64,000 bases of DNA from Planctomycetota bacterium (GTDB lineage Bacteria > Planctomycetota > Planctomycetia > Isosphaerales > Isosphaeraceae): the NCBI GenBank assembly GCA_021791715.1, contig JAJYWB010000019.1:1-64000 (forward strand), given 5' to 3'. The notes beneath the pieces were generated by a model. It was given only the letters and a program-made list of their open reading frames with translations, did not search any database and had not been told where the DNA came from. Of the stretch, positions 46,841 through 57,106 are shown in pieces (the stretch's first letter is position 1; the number at the start of each line of letters is the position of its first letter). Made by a program: the position numbers and the translations under genes.

Positions 46841-47101
46841 CCTTGAAAATCGATTCGTCGCTCGGCGTCGGCCGACGCCGCCGATCACCTCGACGATCGA
46901 CCTCTAGCGGCATCCAATCGATTCATCATCGTCTCGACCGATCGATCGGTCAATAACGATTTTACAACTCCGATGAGCGAAATCGACGCTCGATCGCCAA
47001 CCGATATCGCCCCGATTCACACCTATATCCCCGCGATTTCAAGTTCGATGATATGTCCATCTTCGATGTTTAACACTACATAATTACTAGTTTATATGAA
47101 C

Positions 47102-47455
47102 TTAACTCGCGGTCGGTTCTGCCGGCCGCTCACGGAGTTCGGATTCGTACCGCGCGACAAGCCGCTCGAGCCTGGCGAATTCCAGCCAGGCGAAGACGAC
47201 GACCGGCAGAAAAAGGATCGCCGAAACGATCAACCCGATCGCGGGTCGGCCGAACGCCGTGAAGAGCATGGTGATAAAGATCGCGAGGAGCGTCGGCACG
47301 ATCGTCATCCCGATCGTGGCGCGGCGGTACTTCGCCAATTGGTCGCGAAGCGGCTCGACCCCCAACCTCAACCTTCCCAGCTTCTTCCGCCACGCTCGTT
47401 CCCATTCGGAACGATCGATTCGGGCCGATTCCGACTTCACGTCTTGAGGGTTCAT
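47102..47455 (-). CDS. Small two-helix membrane protein
   Basis: This 117-residue protein has a charged N-terminus (about 1-45), two hydrophobic helices (about 50-70 and 74-92) and a charged C-terminus. No family is recognised. No obvious ribosome site precedes the ATG, but the hydrophobic pattern and codon use look genuine. Monocistronic. Confidence 0.55.
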   Translation of the reverse strand: MNPQDVKSESARIDRSEWERAWRKKLGRLRLGVEPLRDQLAKYRRATIGMTIVPTLLAIFITMLFTAFGRPAIGLIVSAILFLPVVVFAWLEFARLERLVARYESELRERPAEPTAS

Positions 47456-47912
47456 AAAACTTGTTCACTAAACGAAAACCTGATCGCGAACCTAGGCACG
47501 CCGAAGCCGGAGCGTCGATTTCCACGAACCGACGCCTTCGTCCGCTATTGTAATCGTTCCGGGTCGCGATTCCACGTCGGCCGCGCGCGTCGGTCTACGT
47601 CCGCTCGACCCGCGACCTCATTCCCGGCCCGACCAAAACGTTCAAAAAGCGTCGATGCGCCGAGCGATTCTCGTATAGAACCGATTCTTGAACCGATTGA
47701 TTCCCCAACCCGCTTGAAATTACATCAATATATTTTATATTCATACAATATTTTTACACAACACGATCGACTCAAGATTCCCGATGCGCCGATTCGCTTC
47801 CAAAGGCGAACGCTCTTGACTCGGCCGACGCGTTCCGATCATGATCGCGAACGTCACGATGCGACCGGCGCCGCAGACGGAGAGCGCCCGAGGGCCTCAG
47901 GAGGAGGAACGA
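47456..47912. other. Intergenic gap
   Basis: Divergent region. An AT-rich tract at 47718-47762 may hold a promoter. Open frames across it are Arg-rich shadows. Confidence 0.4.
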
Positions 47913-49490
47913 ATGAGTCCGCAACAAAACACGCGTCTTCGACTGATCCTCGCGATCGCGATTTTCGCCTGCCCCGCGCTCGGTTCAACGACGATCTTAC
48001 TTCTCCGAGCCCGATCGGTCGTCGCTCCCGCGGGAAGGGTGCAAGAAACATCGGGAGGAGAATCGATATCGATTTATAACATCCTGAAAATCGGCCGCGG
48101 TTTTCGCCTTTATCAAGACCCGCGCAATCCTCCCTTTTACCCCAGCACGCTCTACAACGCCGGGTTTTATCGCTTTTACTCGGGAATCGCTCGTATTTTC
48201 GCAGGATCAACCGATCATACAATTATAGCATTACGATTTACGACGCTCGCTCTCGCGTGTCTTGGGCTCGCCGCGATCGCCGCGTATTCGCTTCGCCGAT
48301 CGACTCGAAATCTTCCCCGAGCGGTCGCTCCGATCGCCGCCGCGACGACGATCCTCGCAGCGATCGCGACCTCTCTCGGCGGTACGACGGGTTGGTGGTT
48401 ATTGACGGTTCGACCCGATATCGGCGCCTCGGCCTTCGGCGCGATCGCGCTCGCCGTAGCCTTAACCCTCGGCCGCGATCGACCCGTCGCCGCCGGGCTT
48501 TTCGCCGGAATCCTCCTCGCCGCCGCGTGGTCGTTCAAACAATCGACAATCTTTCTTTTTTTAGGTTTGTCGATCGAGGCGCTTTTTCATAAACGGAAAA
48601 ACTTCTTGATCGCACTGATATTACCGGTCGCGGCGACGATCGCTCTTTGCGCGGCGCTTCTCGGTCCCGTATACCGTTACAATGCGTTCTTCGCGTCGTC
48701 GTTGTCGAGTTTTCACATCGCCAACCTGGTAAAGCTCGCCGTGAAAATTCCGCTCAAAGGCGCCCTCCCGCTCGCCGCGGCGATCTGCTCGTCGCCGTTA
48801 TTAAAGAATGAACGCTTTTTCCAATCCGACGAGGCTTCGATCCTCAAAACATGCTGGTGGATCACATTGATCGGCGGCGCCGCCACGTGCTGTCGCGACG
48901 GCAGCGAGGCGAATTACTTTTTCGAGTTCTGGACGGTCGTCGGATTTCTCGCGGTCGCGCAGGCTCGCATCCAAATCGAATTCGCACTCGATAAGATCTC
49001 GCACCCGCGCCCCGCGACTTCGACCGTCGTCCTAGCCGCGATCGCGCTGGGATCGATCGGCCTGGAGATCGCCCGACCGGCGCTTCCAAACCGATTCGGA
49101 ACGGTTTATTTGAAGCTCGACGATTCGCGACGAACCGAACTCGAACGCGCGCGGGAGCTCGCCCGGAGCCGAAGCGGGGCGATTTACTGCCGGCCGGCGC
49201 TCTGGGGACTCGCCTGGGATTTGCCCTTCCCAGCCTATGTTTTCGACGATTATCCCTACTTCCAGCGCCCCGCCGAACGCCGCGGCCTGCTAAACGGCGG
49301 AGGGCTTGAAAGCTTGATTTTAAATCGACATTTTCAATTAATGATCCTCGAAAACGACGACGAGGATACGCTTCAAACCGCGCTTAAGGCCGGATATCGG
49401 GATGCGCCCGGTTGGTCGCGAATCAAGGTTTTGCTTCCCCCCGAATCGCCTCGATCGAATCTCGCGAACCGCGACCGACGCCGGAACTGA
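47913..49490 (+). CDS. Polytopic membrane protein, GT-C glycosyltransferase-like
   Basis: This 525-residue protein has about ten membrane helices. After the first helix comes a loop with YNILKIGRGFRLYQDPRNPPFYPSTLYN, resembling the first extracytoplasmic loop of GT-C enzymes. The C-terminal 120 residues are a soluble extracytoplasmic domain. The start at 47913 was chosen for a strong GGAGGAGG site; the frame from 47841 lacks one. Sugar and acceptor are unknown, and the GT-C call is by topology. Confidence 0.6.
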   Translation: MSPQQNTRLRLILAIAIFACPALGSTTILLLRARSVVAPAGRVQETSGGESISIYNILKIGRGFRLYQDPRNPPFYPSTLYNAGFYRFYSGIARIFAGSTDHTIIALRFTTLALACLGLAAIAAYSLRRSTRNLPRAVAPIAAATTILAAIATSLGGTTGWWLLTVRPDIGASAFGAIALAVALTLGRDRPVAAGLFAGILLAAAWSFKQSTIFLFLGLSIEALFHKRKNFLIALILPVAATIALCAALLGPVYRYNAFFASSLSSFHIANLVKLAVKIPLKGALPLAAAICSSPLLKNERFFQSDEASILKTCWWITLIGGAATCCRDGSEANYFFEFWTVVGFLAVAQARIQIEFALDKISHPRPATSTVVLAAIALGSIGLEIARPALPNRFGTVYLKLDDSRRTELERARELARSRSGAIYCRPALWGLAWDLPFPAYVFDDYPYFQRPAERRGLLNGGGLESLILNRHFQLMILENDDEDTLQTALKAGYRDAPGWSRIKVLLPPESPRSNLANRDRRRN

Positions 49491-49544
49491 AAGACATACC
49501 GTACCGGGGCGCGTATTCAAGCGCCCGCTCACGATCCGAGGGCT

Positions 49545-49755
49545 CGAACCCGCTCCGAACGCGGCGACGCCGCAATCATACAGAACCGACACGCGAGCGA
49601 GCGGCTACTGTTAATATTATAAAAATTTTTGAATGATGATTTGATCGGACACTCGCATCCGCGTCGAGCCGGTATTATCCGGCATCCGTTCTTAAAAGAC
49701 GCGCGCACGGTTCGTCGAAGATACAGCCGACGTTACTATTTATCCAAGCATTTCT
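49545..49755. repeat. Imperfect palindromic intergenic element, second copy
   Basis: Sequence from CTCCGAACGCGGCGACGCCG through the GCGAGCGAGCGGC arm, then GACACTCGCATCCGCGTCGA and the ATACAGCCGACGTT tail, aligns with the element at 31010-31235. It sits between the convergent GT-C-like and PH-like genes. Confidence 0.65.
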
Positions 49756-50949
49756 TTATAAAAATGAAATTCCCCCGACTCTGATCGACGGATTAAAATA
49801 TTTCATTTTTATTACAAATTCATTAAATTTTGGAAAATGATTCGTCAAACTGATTTTTCCCCCTTTGTGTCGAATCACGATATAAGTTCGGTTCAGGTCG
49901 AACCAAGAGCCCGCGACGATCGAATCGACGTCCTCGGCGCGAACGACGATCGTACGCAGCAAGCTTCGAAAAGTCGCCTCCCCCGATCGATTTAAGACGA
50001 TCGTCGTCGGATTCGTCGTCACCCATCGAATCAATCCCCAAAGCGCGAATACGCCGATCGCGAATTGGGCCGCCCCAAGCGAAACCAACTCGACGACTCC
50101 CCATCGAGCGTTCAGATTCATCTCCTTCGCATGTGTCGTCAAAAGTGGAACGATTTTATCGGGAAACTCGATCATCACCACCAATATCAGCGTCGCTATT
50201 CCGACAAGACAAAAAACGATCATCGACAAGACGACGAATGGCATAAAATTCATCAGTTGTCCGATTATTGACATTCTAAAAATTTGCTCGTCTTTATCAT
50301 CCGGCCAAACTTGCAAGCGTTTCACGCGTTCGACGATCGAATTCGATATCAACGTTTTTTGGATCAGAGATTCAACCTCGCAGGCGCGTTCGATCGCGAG
50401 AAAACCGACCGGCGAATCGATCCTGCTCCACCTGGTCAGATCATCGAAGATCAGATTCCCCGATCCGTCGTCACGTTCATCGAGGCGCATCAGATGAAGC
50501 TCGGAGGGGCGGAATCGCCGCACCGACACGCCTCGAATCCAATCGGGCTCGACGATCAACACGCGACGATCGGTCACCGCGTAACGCGTTTTTTTCGCCT
50601 TATTCCACGCTCGCAGCGGCCAAGTCAAAAAAAAAAGACCGGGAGGGAGGAACCACATTCCGGCGATCAAAGCGATCCCCACGTTATACGGAGCGAACGG
50701 TTCAACGACTTTTCCGTGATCCCAGTTGTTCTTGCCGCCATGGGCGACCGAAACGATCCAGAGAAGCGCGAGCGATGTGAATAAAAGCCCGAAAAGCCCT
50801 GCGGGAAGCGTTAAAACGAAGACCGATCCCGGCCTGGGAGATCCCGTCCACACGATCGTCTCCCCCGGTTCGACGAGCGAAGCGAAATCCGCCTTGGCGT
50901 CGCTCTTTTCAGGTCCGCGGCCGAAAAGCTCGTCGAGAGGGTCGGGCAT
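49756..50949 (-). CDS. Membrane protein with PH-like segments
   Basis: This 397-residue protein has a soluble start (to about 45), two helices (about 45-68 and 90-115), a soluble domain with YAVTDRRVLIVEP, two more helices and a C-terminal domain. YAVTDRRVLI and the later TTIVLNRSGEATFRS...VRAEDVDSI resemble bacterial PH (YdbS/YdbT-like) domains. Role unknown. GGAGAA precedes the ATG. Confidence 0.6.
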   Translation of the reverse strand: MPDPLDELFGRGPEKSDAKADFASLVEPGETIVWTGSPRPGSVFVLTLPAGLFGLLFTSLALLWIVSVAHGGKNNWDHGKVVEPFAPYNVGIALIAGMWFLPPGLFFLTWPLRAWNKAKKTRYAVTDRRVLIVEPDWIRGVSVRRFRPSELHLMRLDERDDGSGNLIFDDLTRWSRIDSPVGFLAIERACEVESLIQKTLISNSIVERVKRLQVWPDDKDEQIFRMSIIGQLMNFMPFVVLSMIVFCLVGIATLILVVMIEFPDKIVPLLTTHAKEMNLNARWGVVELVSLGAAQFAIGVFALWGLIRWVTTNPTTIVLNRSGEATFRSLLRTIVVRAEDVDSIVAGSWFDLNRTYIVIRHKGGKISLTNHFPKFNEFVIKMKYFNPSIRVGGISFL

Positions 50950-51187
50950 TTCATTCTCCGCATAAATACAGATAGGTTACTTTATTTATGCTGTTCCGAT
51001 TTCCGCGATCTCCCTCAACTTATCGAGTAAAGTCGCGATGATCTTCATTGCGATATCTTCGTCTCCATCTCTCGATTATTGTCCAATTCCATAAGATTTC
51101 TTTTGATCCGTTTCTCGTCGCACAGTTCATTCGTGGCCCGAATGTCCAATCCAACCAAAACTTAAGACGAATTCGGCCCACCCGCGT

Positions 51188-52828
51188 TTAAAACGATTTC
51201 TCCGCGGCTTCAACGCGGGTCGAGGCGCGACGACGCGCGATCGCCGCGGCGACGAACTCGCGAAACAACGGGTGCGCCTTCGTCGGCTTCGATTGAAACT
51301 CGGGATGAAACTGCACCGCGACAAACCAGGGATGATCGACCAGCTCGACGATCTCGACAAGATCCGCGGTCGCGCACACCCCCGTCGCGATCAAACCCGC
51401 GTCCTGGAACGCCTCGCGGTACGCGTTGTTCAGCTCGTACCGATGCCGATGCCGCTCCGAGATCCGAGTCGATCCGTACGCCTGATGAGCCAGGCTGCCG
51501 GGCTCGAGATCGCAAGGCCAAGCCCCCAGCCGCATCGTCCCGCCGCGCTGGCGAACCGCCGCCTGATCGTCCATCAAAGAAATCACCGGATTCGAGGTCG
51601 AACTATCAAATTCCGTACTGTTGGCGTCTTCATGCCCTAAAACATCACGCGCGAACTCGATCGCGGCGCATTGCATTCCCAAACAAATGCCGAAAAACGG
51701 AACCCCGCGCATCCGAGCGAATCGGATCGCCTCGATCTTCCCCTCGATGCCGCGCATGCCGAATCCGCCCGGAATCAACACGCCGTCGACCCCCGCGAGC
51801 AACGTCTCGGCGCCTTCGCGACTCACCTCCTCGGCCTCGATCCTTCGAACCACCACCCGCGCCCGATTGGCGATGCCGGCGTGATCAAGAGATTCATAAA
51901 CCGATTTATAAGCATCTCGATGCTTAACATATTTGCCGACGACCGCGATCGTCGCCTCGGACGTGGGCCGACGCACGCGCTCGACAAGCTCGCGCCAGTC
52001 GTCGATCTCGAGCGGCTTGGCGCGCAAACCGAGACGCTTGACGATCAACTCGTCGAGACCGTTGTTCACCAGACTCAGAGGAACCTCGTAAATGCTGAAT
52101 TCCTTATCCCGCTCCTCGATCACCGCACGGGGCGAAATGTTGCAAAAGAGCGCGATCTTATCGCGATCGTCGCGGCTGATCGCGTGCTCGGTTCTACAAA
52201 TCAGAATATCCGGCTGAATACCGATCTGCCGCAACGCCCCCACCGAGTGCTGCGTCGGCTTCGTTTTGAGCTCGCCGGCGGCCTTTAAATATGGAACTAA
52301 AGTTAAATGAATATACAAGCAGTTTTCGCGACCGATATCGAGCGCGATCTGGCGGATCGCCTCGAGGAACGGCAGCCCCTCGATATCGCCGACGGTCCCG
52401 CCGATCTCGGTGATCACGACGTCGACGTCGTCGGCGGCGAGATTGAACACCGCGTTTTTGATCTCGTCGGTGACGTGGGGAATCACCTGAACGGTTTTAC
52501 CCTCGTAATGCGATCCCTCGCGTTCCTTCTGAATCACCGAGAGATAAATCTTCCCCGTCGTGTAATTGCATTCGCGGGTCAGCGGAGCGTTGGTGAAGCG
52601 TTCGTAATGCCCCAGGTCGAGATCGGTCTCCGAGCCGTCGTCGAGCACGTAAACCTCGCCGTGCTGGTACGGGCTCATCGTGCCTGGGTCGACGTTGATA
52701 TAAGGATCGAACTTCTGGAGCCGAACCCGAAGGCCCCGACGCTCGAGAAACATGCCGATCGAAGCGCACGTCAGCCCCTTCCCCAGCGAGCTGACGACCC
52801 CCCCCGTCACAAACAAATGCTTGGCCAT
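51188..52828 (-). CDS. pyrG: CTP synthase
   Basis: This 546-residue enzyme converts UTP to CTP with glutamine. The amidoligase domain (about 1-270) starts [20 protein letters not shown] and includes [21 protein letters not shown]. The glutamine amidotransferase domain has the nucleophile in [11 protein letters not shown] and the His/Glu pair in [10 protein letters not shown]. The start at 52828 follows GGGAACG; 68 upstream codons of the open frame are rejected. Divergent from the glycosyltransferase gene. Confidence 0.97.
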   Translation of the reverse strand: MAKHLFVTGGVVSSLGKGLTCASIGMFLERRGLRVRLQKFDPYINVDPGTMSPYQHGEVYVLDDGSETDLDLGHYERFTNAPLTRECNYTTGKIYLSVIQKEREGSHYEGKTVQVIPHVTDEIKNAVFNLAADDVDVVITEIGGTVGDIEGLPFLEAIRQIALDIGRENCLYIHLTLVPYLKAAGELKTKPTQHSVGALRQIGIQPDILICRTEHAISRDDRDKIALFCNISPRAVIEERDKEFSIYEVPLSLVNNGLDELIVKRLGLRAKPLEIDDWRELVERVRRPTSEATIAVVGKYVKHRDAYKSVYESLDHAGIANRARVVVRRIEAEEVSREGAETLLAGVDGVLIPGGFGMRGIEGKIEAIRFARMRGVPFFGICLGMQCAAIEFARDVLGHEDANSTEFDSSTSNPVISLMDDQAAVRQRGGTMRLGAWPCDLEPGSLAHQAYGSTRISERHRHRYELNNAYREAFQDAGLIATGVCATADLVEIVELVDHPWFVAVQFHPEFQSKPTKAHPLFREFVAAAIARRRASTRVEAAEKSF

Positions 52829-53153
52829 CGTTCCCAACCGTCGCGGTCGAAAACGATCGATCGAACCCGCTTCGGCGCCGAGCCGATTCGAGCGATCGCC
52901 GCTTTCGATCGAAAATCCGTCGTTCCGACGCCGCGAAAGCGCTCCGCGACGACATGGGAAACGAGTATAACACAATCGACCCGAATCGGCGTGATTTTCT
53001 CCCGTCGAATCGACCGACTCGACGTTCGACACGACCCGACTCGGCCCGGAATCTCGCGAGCCGAACCGATCGCGCGATCAAGATCGATTTCACGAAATAA
53101 TCAACTTTAATAATATATTCATTTCATTAATACTATAATTTGGAGAATCGTTT
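52829..53153. promoter_or_regulatory. Divergent promoter region of pyrG and glycosyltransferase
   Basis: GC-rich near pyrG and AT-rich near the glycosyltransferase. TACTATAATT at 53131-53140 is a plausible -10, followed by GGAGA at 53142-53146 and the GTG at 53154, giving a very short leader. No gene is seen. Confidence 0.45.
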
Positions 53154-54410
53154 GTGCGGTATTTATTGGTTCCGTTGGGGAGTTCGGGAGACGTCCATCC
53201 GTTTTTGGGGATCGCCGCGGCGCTGCGCGATCGCGGCCGAGACGTGACGGTCGCGGTGAACGGCTGGTTCGAGCCCGTCGTGCGCCGCCTCGGCCTCGAT
53301 TACGTGGAAATCGGCTCGGCCGAGGAGTTCCGTCGCGCGCTCGACGACCCCCTCCTCTGGCATCCCAAACACGGCTTGCGCTACGTGATCGAACAGGGAA
53401 TCGTCCCCGCGATCAGGCCGATTTACCAGTTGATCTCGGAGCGATACATCCCGGGAGAAACCGTCGTCGTCGCCGCGGGAATCGCGCTCGGCGCGCGAAT
53501 CGCGGCCGATAAGCTCGGGGTCCCCGTCGTCACGGTGCAGCTGCAACCGCTGTCGATCTTCACCGCGTACGAACATCCTGTGTATCCGAATATGAACATT
53601 CCTCGCTGGTGGCCGAGTTCGTTCAAACGCGCTTTCTTTCGGTTCGGGCATCGATATGTCGTCGATCCGATCGTCGGGGGCGAGGTCAACGCGTTGCGTC
53701 GCGAGCTCGATTTGCCGCCGGCGCGGCGGATTCTGCTCGATTGGTGGCAATCGCCGACGGGTATCCTCGGGCTTTATCCCGATTGGTTCGGCCCCCTTCA
53801 ACCCGACCGGCCCGATCGGCTCCGGCTCACGGGATTCCCGCTCTTCGACGAGGCGGGAGTTTGCGAGATCGATCCCGAACTCGGCGACTTTCTCGATCAA
53901 GGCGATCCGCCGATCGTCTTCACGTTCGGCAGCGCGATGAAACACGCGGATATCTTATTTCAAGAATCGGTTCGCGCGTGCGAGGCGATCGGTCGGCGTG
54001 GAATTTTGCTCACAAAATTTCCTGAGCAAATCCCAAAATCACTTCCCCGTTCGGTTCGCCGATTCGATTACGCGCCGTTGAGCGAGCTTTTGCCGAGAGC
54101 GGAGCTGATCGTGCATCACGGCGGGATCGGCACATCGGCGCAGGCTTTGGCCGCCGGGATTCCGCAGTTGGTCGCTCCGTTCACGCACGATCAACCCGAT
54201 AACGCCGCGAGGCTCGAGCGGCTCGGCGTTTCGCTAACGATTCCGGCTCTATTGTACCGCTCCGAGAACGCCGCGCGAGCGATCGCGCAGGTCCTCGGCT
54301 CGGCGAAGATCGCCGAGCGGGCGCGCGAAATCGCGTCGCGGATCGACAAAAAACAAGCGCTCGAACAGGCCTGCGAGGCGATCGAAGAATTCGGCTCGGC
54401 GATTCCTTGA
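53154..54410 (+). CDS. GT1-type (MGT/UGT-like) glycosyltransferase
   Basis: This 418-residue enzyme has the GT-B architecture. The N-terminal domain begins YLLVPLGSSGDVHPFLGIAAAL, and the donor-binding C-terminal motif is HHGGIGTSAQALAAGIPQLVAPFTHDQPDNA. It resembles sterol or macrolide glucosyltransferases; the acceptor is unknown. The start is GTG with GGAGA upstream. The last 95 bp before its final codons are duplicated at 56886-56980. Confidence 0.9.
   Translation: MRYLLVPLGSSGDVHPFLGIAAALRDRGRDVTVAVNGWFEPVVRRLGLDYVEIGSAEEFRRALDDPLLWHPKHGLRYVIEQGIVPAIRPIYQLISERYIPGETVVVAAGIALGARIAADKLGVPVVTVQLQPLSIFTAYEHPVYPNMNIPRWWPSSFKRAFFRFGHRYVVDPIVGGEVNALRRELDLPPARRILLDWWQSPTGILGLYPDWFGPLQPDRPDRLRLTGFPLFDEAGVCEIDPELGDFLDQGDPPIVFTFGSAMKHADILFQESVRACEAIGRRGILLTKFPEQIPKSLPRSVRRFDYAPLSELLPRAELIVHHGGIGTSAQALAAGIPQLVAPFTHDQPDNAARLERLGVSLTIPALLYRSENAARAIAQVLGSAKIAERAREIASRIDKKQALEQACEAIEEFGSAIP
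54308..54402 (+). repeat. 95-bp direct repeat, copy 1 (end of glycosyltransferase gene)
   Basis: Identical to 56886-56980 over 95 bp, offset 2578 bp. This copy encodes the C-terminal helix of the glycosyltransferase (KIAERAREIASRIDKKQALE...). Confidence 0.95.
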
Positions 54411-54609
54411 TATGAGATTCGATCATAATATTTTACTGTAAAAAATGATCACAATCCCGAATTGAGAGCGTACGTCCTCCAATTCCTTCAATTAAGTCGC
54501 GGTTCGAACGATTCCATACGAGGTGGAAGGCGCTAGATCGAGAAACACACGATGTTTGATGAGAACCTATGTAACAATAATTTGTTAATATTTTTTTATA
54601 AAATATGAG

Positions 54610-56037
54610 TTATATCAAATAATACGGAAGAATTTGCCGCGGGTTGGATAACGGAGTTAAAGCAATCCAGGGGATATCGATCGCGTCGATTCCGTGTCTT
54701 ATGACGACGACGTTCGCATTCAGCCGAATCGTTCGCTCGGAACCTTCGACGGACCAGCAGAAGGGATGATCGCGTAGGGTGATCTCATGATTCTTCCCCA
54801 AACAAATCCATGGATCGCCGCACTGTTCGGGAGGGTGAGAATTCAATACGCCCGTTACCGCGGTTTCACTCTCGATCACACGATTTCCATTCTCTCGAAA
54901 CAATCGGGCGGAAATTAAGAGTACCAGAAATCGATTAAGAGCATAACTGCACATTAAGTGAGTACATTTGTGAATAAGTTTTAAACTATTCGGTCGCCGA
55001 ACGAGAATCGAGTCCAGGTTCCTCACCACGATCGAATCTCTCAGCGCCAGATCGACCATCTTTTTATGAACGCTTTCAAGTTCTTGGTGAATATCGTGAT
55101 CGAATCGTCCGCCCGTACCCCAATGGAGCGCCGATCGAGCCCTCATTTCTGCGCACAGTATCGTTCGCTCGAGGGTCGAGCGCGTCGATTCGGACGAACC
55201 AAAACAATGTTGATAGATTTGCTTTGCGGACGATTTCCTGGTCGCAACGCGAAGAAAATCCTGTAATGCGCCGTCTCCCGATCCTGAAATCAGAACATCA
55301 TCTTTTCCTGTTCCAAGACCCGAACATTCTTGCTCGAGCGGATCGTCGTCCCAGAAAAGAAAACCTCGGAAGATCCCGGCTGGAGGATCGACCTTTGCTG
55401 AATGAATAAAGGTCTTTTCCGATCCGGAGCCGCGGCAGACGACGATCAGAGAGACATCAACGATCGATCGTTTTTTTTGACTTGTGAGAAGTTCCACCCG
55501 AATACGATGAGAGTTTTTATTGAATTGATCTATTTTTGAGGGAGAAGCGTCGAATTGAATCTCGAGCTTTCTTCGGTACTTTTCTTTATATCCGACCAAT
55601 TCCTTTCTCCATAGTTCGGCGACTTCGTTAGACGGACCGGATTTCCATGCAAACGCCGTTTTGGAGTCTGTCCATGGAAATCTATCTTGATCCCAATGAT
55701 CAAGGGGCCAATCGTACTGCACCGGATCGATTCATCTCGTTTTGCATTGATGTTGTAACCTAAATGGAGTTGGTTCATCATTGACATAAGAATTCTTATC
55801 GATTAATAATGTCTTAATATCGCGTTCCGCGGCTCGAACCGCCGCGGTCGCTCCGCACGCTCCCGCTCCGATCACGAGGAGAATCTCGTCGGGGCCGATC
55901 AGATTCGCTTCGATCGCCCTATCGATCAGCATCCTTCCTCGAACCATCTGATCTCTGATGCTGATCGGATTCAACTTTCCCGAAAGGTCGAAAATCCTTG
56001 GTCCCACCTGGTGCGCGAGAAGAAACGGATCGGCCAT
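54610..56037 (-). pseudogene. FAD/NAD(P)-binding protein gene broken by in-frame TGA
   Basis: Two consecutive ORFs are in the same frame, separated only by a TGA at 55732-55734 (context CKTR-stop-IDPVQYDWP). The N-terminal part (101 codons) has a dinucleotide fold, LVIGAGACGATAAVRAAE at 54-71. The C-terminal part has ISGSGDGALQDFLRVA, a second glycine-rich loop. Together they would give about 475 residues. A CGA-to-TGA change would explain the stop. The function is not recognised; the split could also be a sequencing error. AT content is higher than in flanking genes. Confidence 0.7.
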
Positions 56038-56064
56038 CGATTCAAGCCCCGGGTCATAATTGAA

Positions 56065-56313
56065 TCAGCGATCCTTGGTCAAAGAGTCGATAAAAGCATT
56101 GTAATCTTGGATTCTGACGTGGGCTGGAAACGTTTCGTAAGCGGGATCGACTTCCTTCGCCGAACCGGCATCATCACTACGATTCTCATCGCGGCGAACT
56201 TCGTCGAACAGCGACGTCGAATCGGTTGTTTGAAACCTTTTCTTCGCTTTGGAACTTGCCGAGCCGGCGGATTTCGGTGCGAGAGGCGGTTTTCGTTTTC
56301 GCGTGTTTTTCAT
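56065..56313 (-). CDS. Small charged hypothetical protein
   Basis: This 82-residue protein has a basic Lys/Arg/Pro start and an acidic middle, ending HVRIQDYNAFIDSLTKDR. It ends 27 nt before the broken flavoprotein gene on the same strand, so it may have been its operon partner. The ATG at 56313 is used; a TTG four codons upstream is possible. No family is recognised. Confidence 0.45.
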   Translation of the reverse strand: MKNTRKRKPPLAPKSAGSASSKAKKRFQTTDSTSLFDEVRRDENRSDDAGSAKEVDPAYETFPAHVRIQDYNAFIDSLTKDR

Positions 56314-57106
56314 AGTTTCAGCCAATCGGAAACTCGCGGTTCGTGTCGTTCAATCCGTAAAGTGTCGGCCACCCATTCCTGTCTTATTTTACCGATCGTA
56401 TCGATCGCTTGCAATCACTGACGAAACGAAAAACATCCTCTCTCGATCGCTACGATATCACGCTCTTATTACATCGGTTTTGTCAAAACCTCTCGATTAG
56501 TTCCAAGCCTCAATGGCCGCTTGATCAATCCTCTCGGATTCGATCGTGGAGAAAGAATCAACCCGTCGAACCGCTCGACCCACCTCCGGCGATGTTCACT
56601 TTACAATCGATCTCATCGCAATGAAACATCTGTTATTGATTAATTACATACGCTTTCTTAATTAGTTTATCGAATCGCATTCTCCCGTTTGATCGATTCA
56701 GAAGTCAAAGATTGCGAACTCATCGGACCAATTGCGACCGTCACAATAATCATCGAAATCGTCTGCAAAAATTAAGCTGAGCGACTTACCGCTCATGCGA
56801 AACGAAGTAACTCAAGAACAGGTAACATCTAGCTCGATTCGTTTCGGACGGATCGGACGCGAGATACCCAACAGAACAAGCGATCGATCGCCGAGCGGGC
56901 GCGCGAAATCGCGTCGCGGATCGACAAAAAACAAGCGCTCGAACAGGCCTGCGAGGCGATCGAAGAATTCGGCTCGGCGAACCTCGAAAGCGATCGAACA
57001 AAAGATCAAACAAAAATCAAACCATAAAACGTTCGACCAGAACAACTATACTTATTTATACGTAAATAATAACAATTCTTATTTTTTATTGAAAATAAGA
57101 TGTTCG
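56314..57106. other. AT-rich gap containing a duplicated gene end
   Basis: No intact gene is seen. It contains the second copy of the 95-bp direct repeat at 56886-56980; an open frame over it is antisense to the glycosyltransferase reading. Confidence 0.5.
56886..56980 (+). repeat. 95-bp direct repeat, copy 2
   Basis: Exact copy of 54308-54402, detached from any gene. The flanking sequence on both sides differs from copy 1. Confidence 0.95.

Noticed and set aside
47096..48079. 327-codon plus-strand frame
   Set aside because: Antisense to the small membrane protein gene and out of frame with the GT-C-like gene; Arg-rich shadow.
52829..53032. N-terminal extension of CTP synthase in the open frame
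   Set aside because: CTP synthases start at the [10 protein letters not shown] position, which has its own ribosome site; the extra 68 codons look non-coding.
55732..55734. TGA as selenocysteine codon in the flavoprotein-like gene
   Set aside because: The context (CKTR-stop-ID) is not a redox motif, and no obvious SECIS-like hairpin follows. A nonsense change is simpler.
56786..57013. Minus-strand ORF resembling one at 54181-54426, as a small gene family
   Set aside because: Both are antisense readings of the duplicated 95-bp end of the glycosyltransferase gene.
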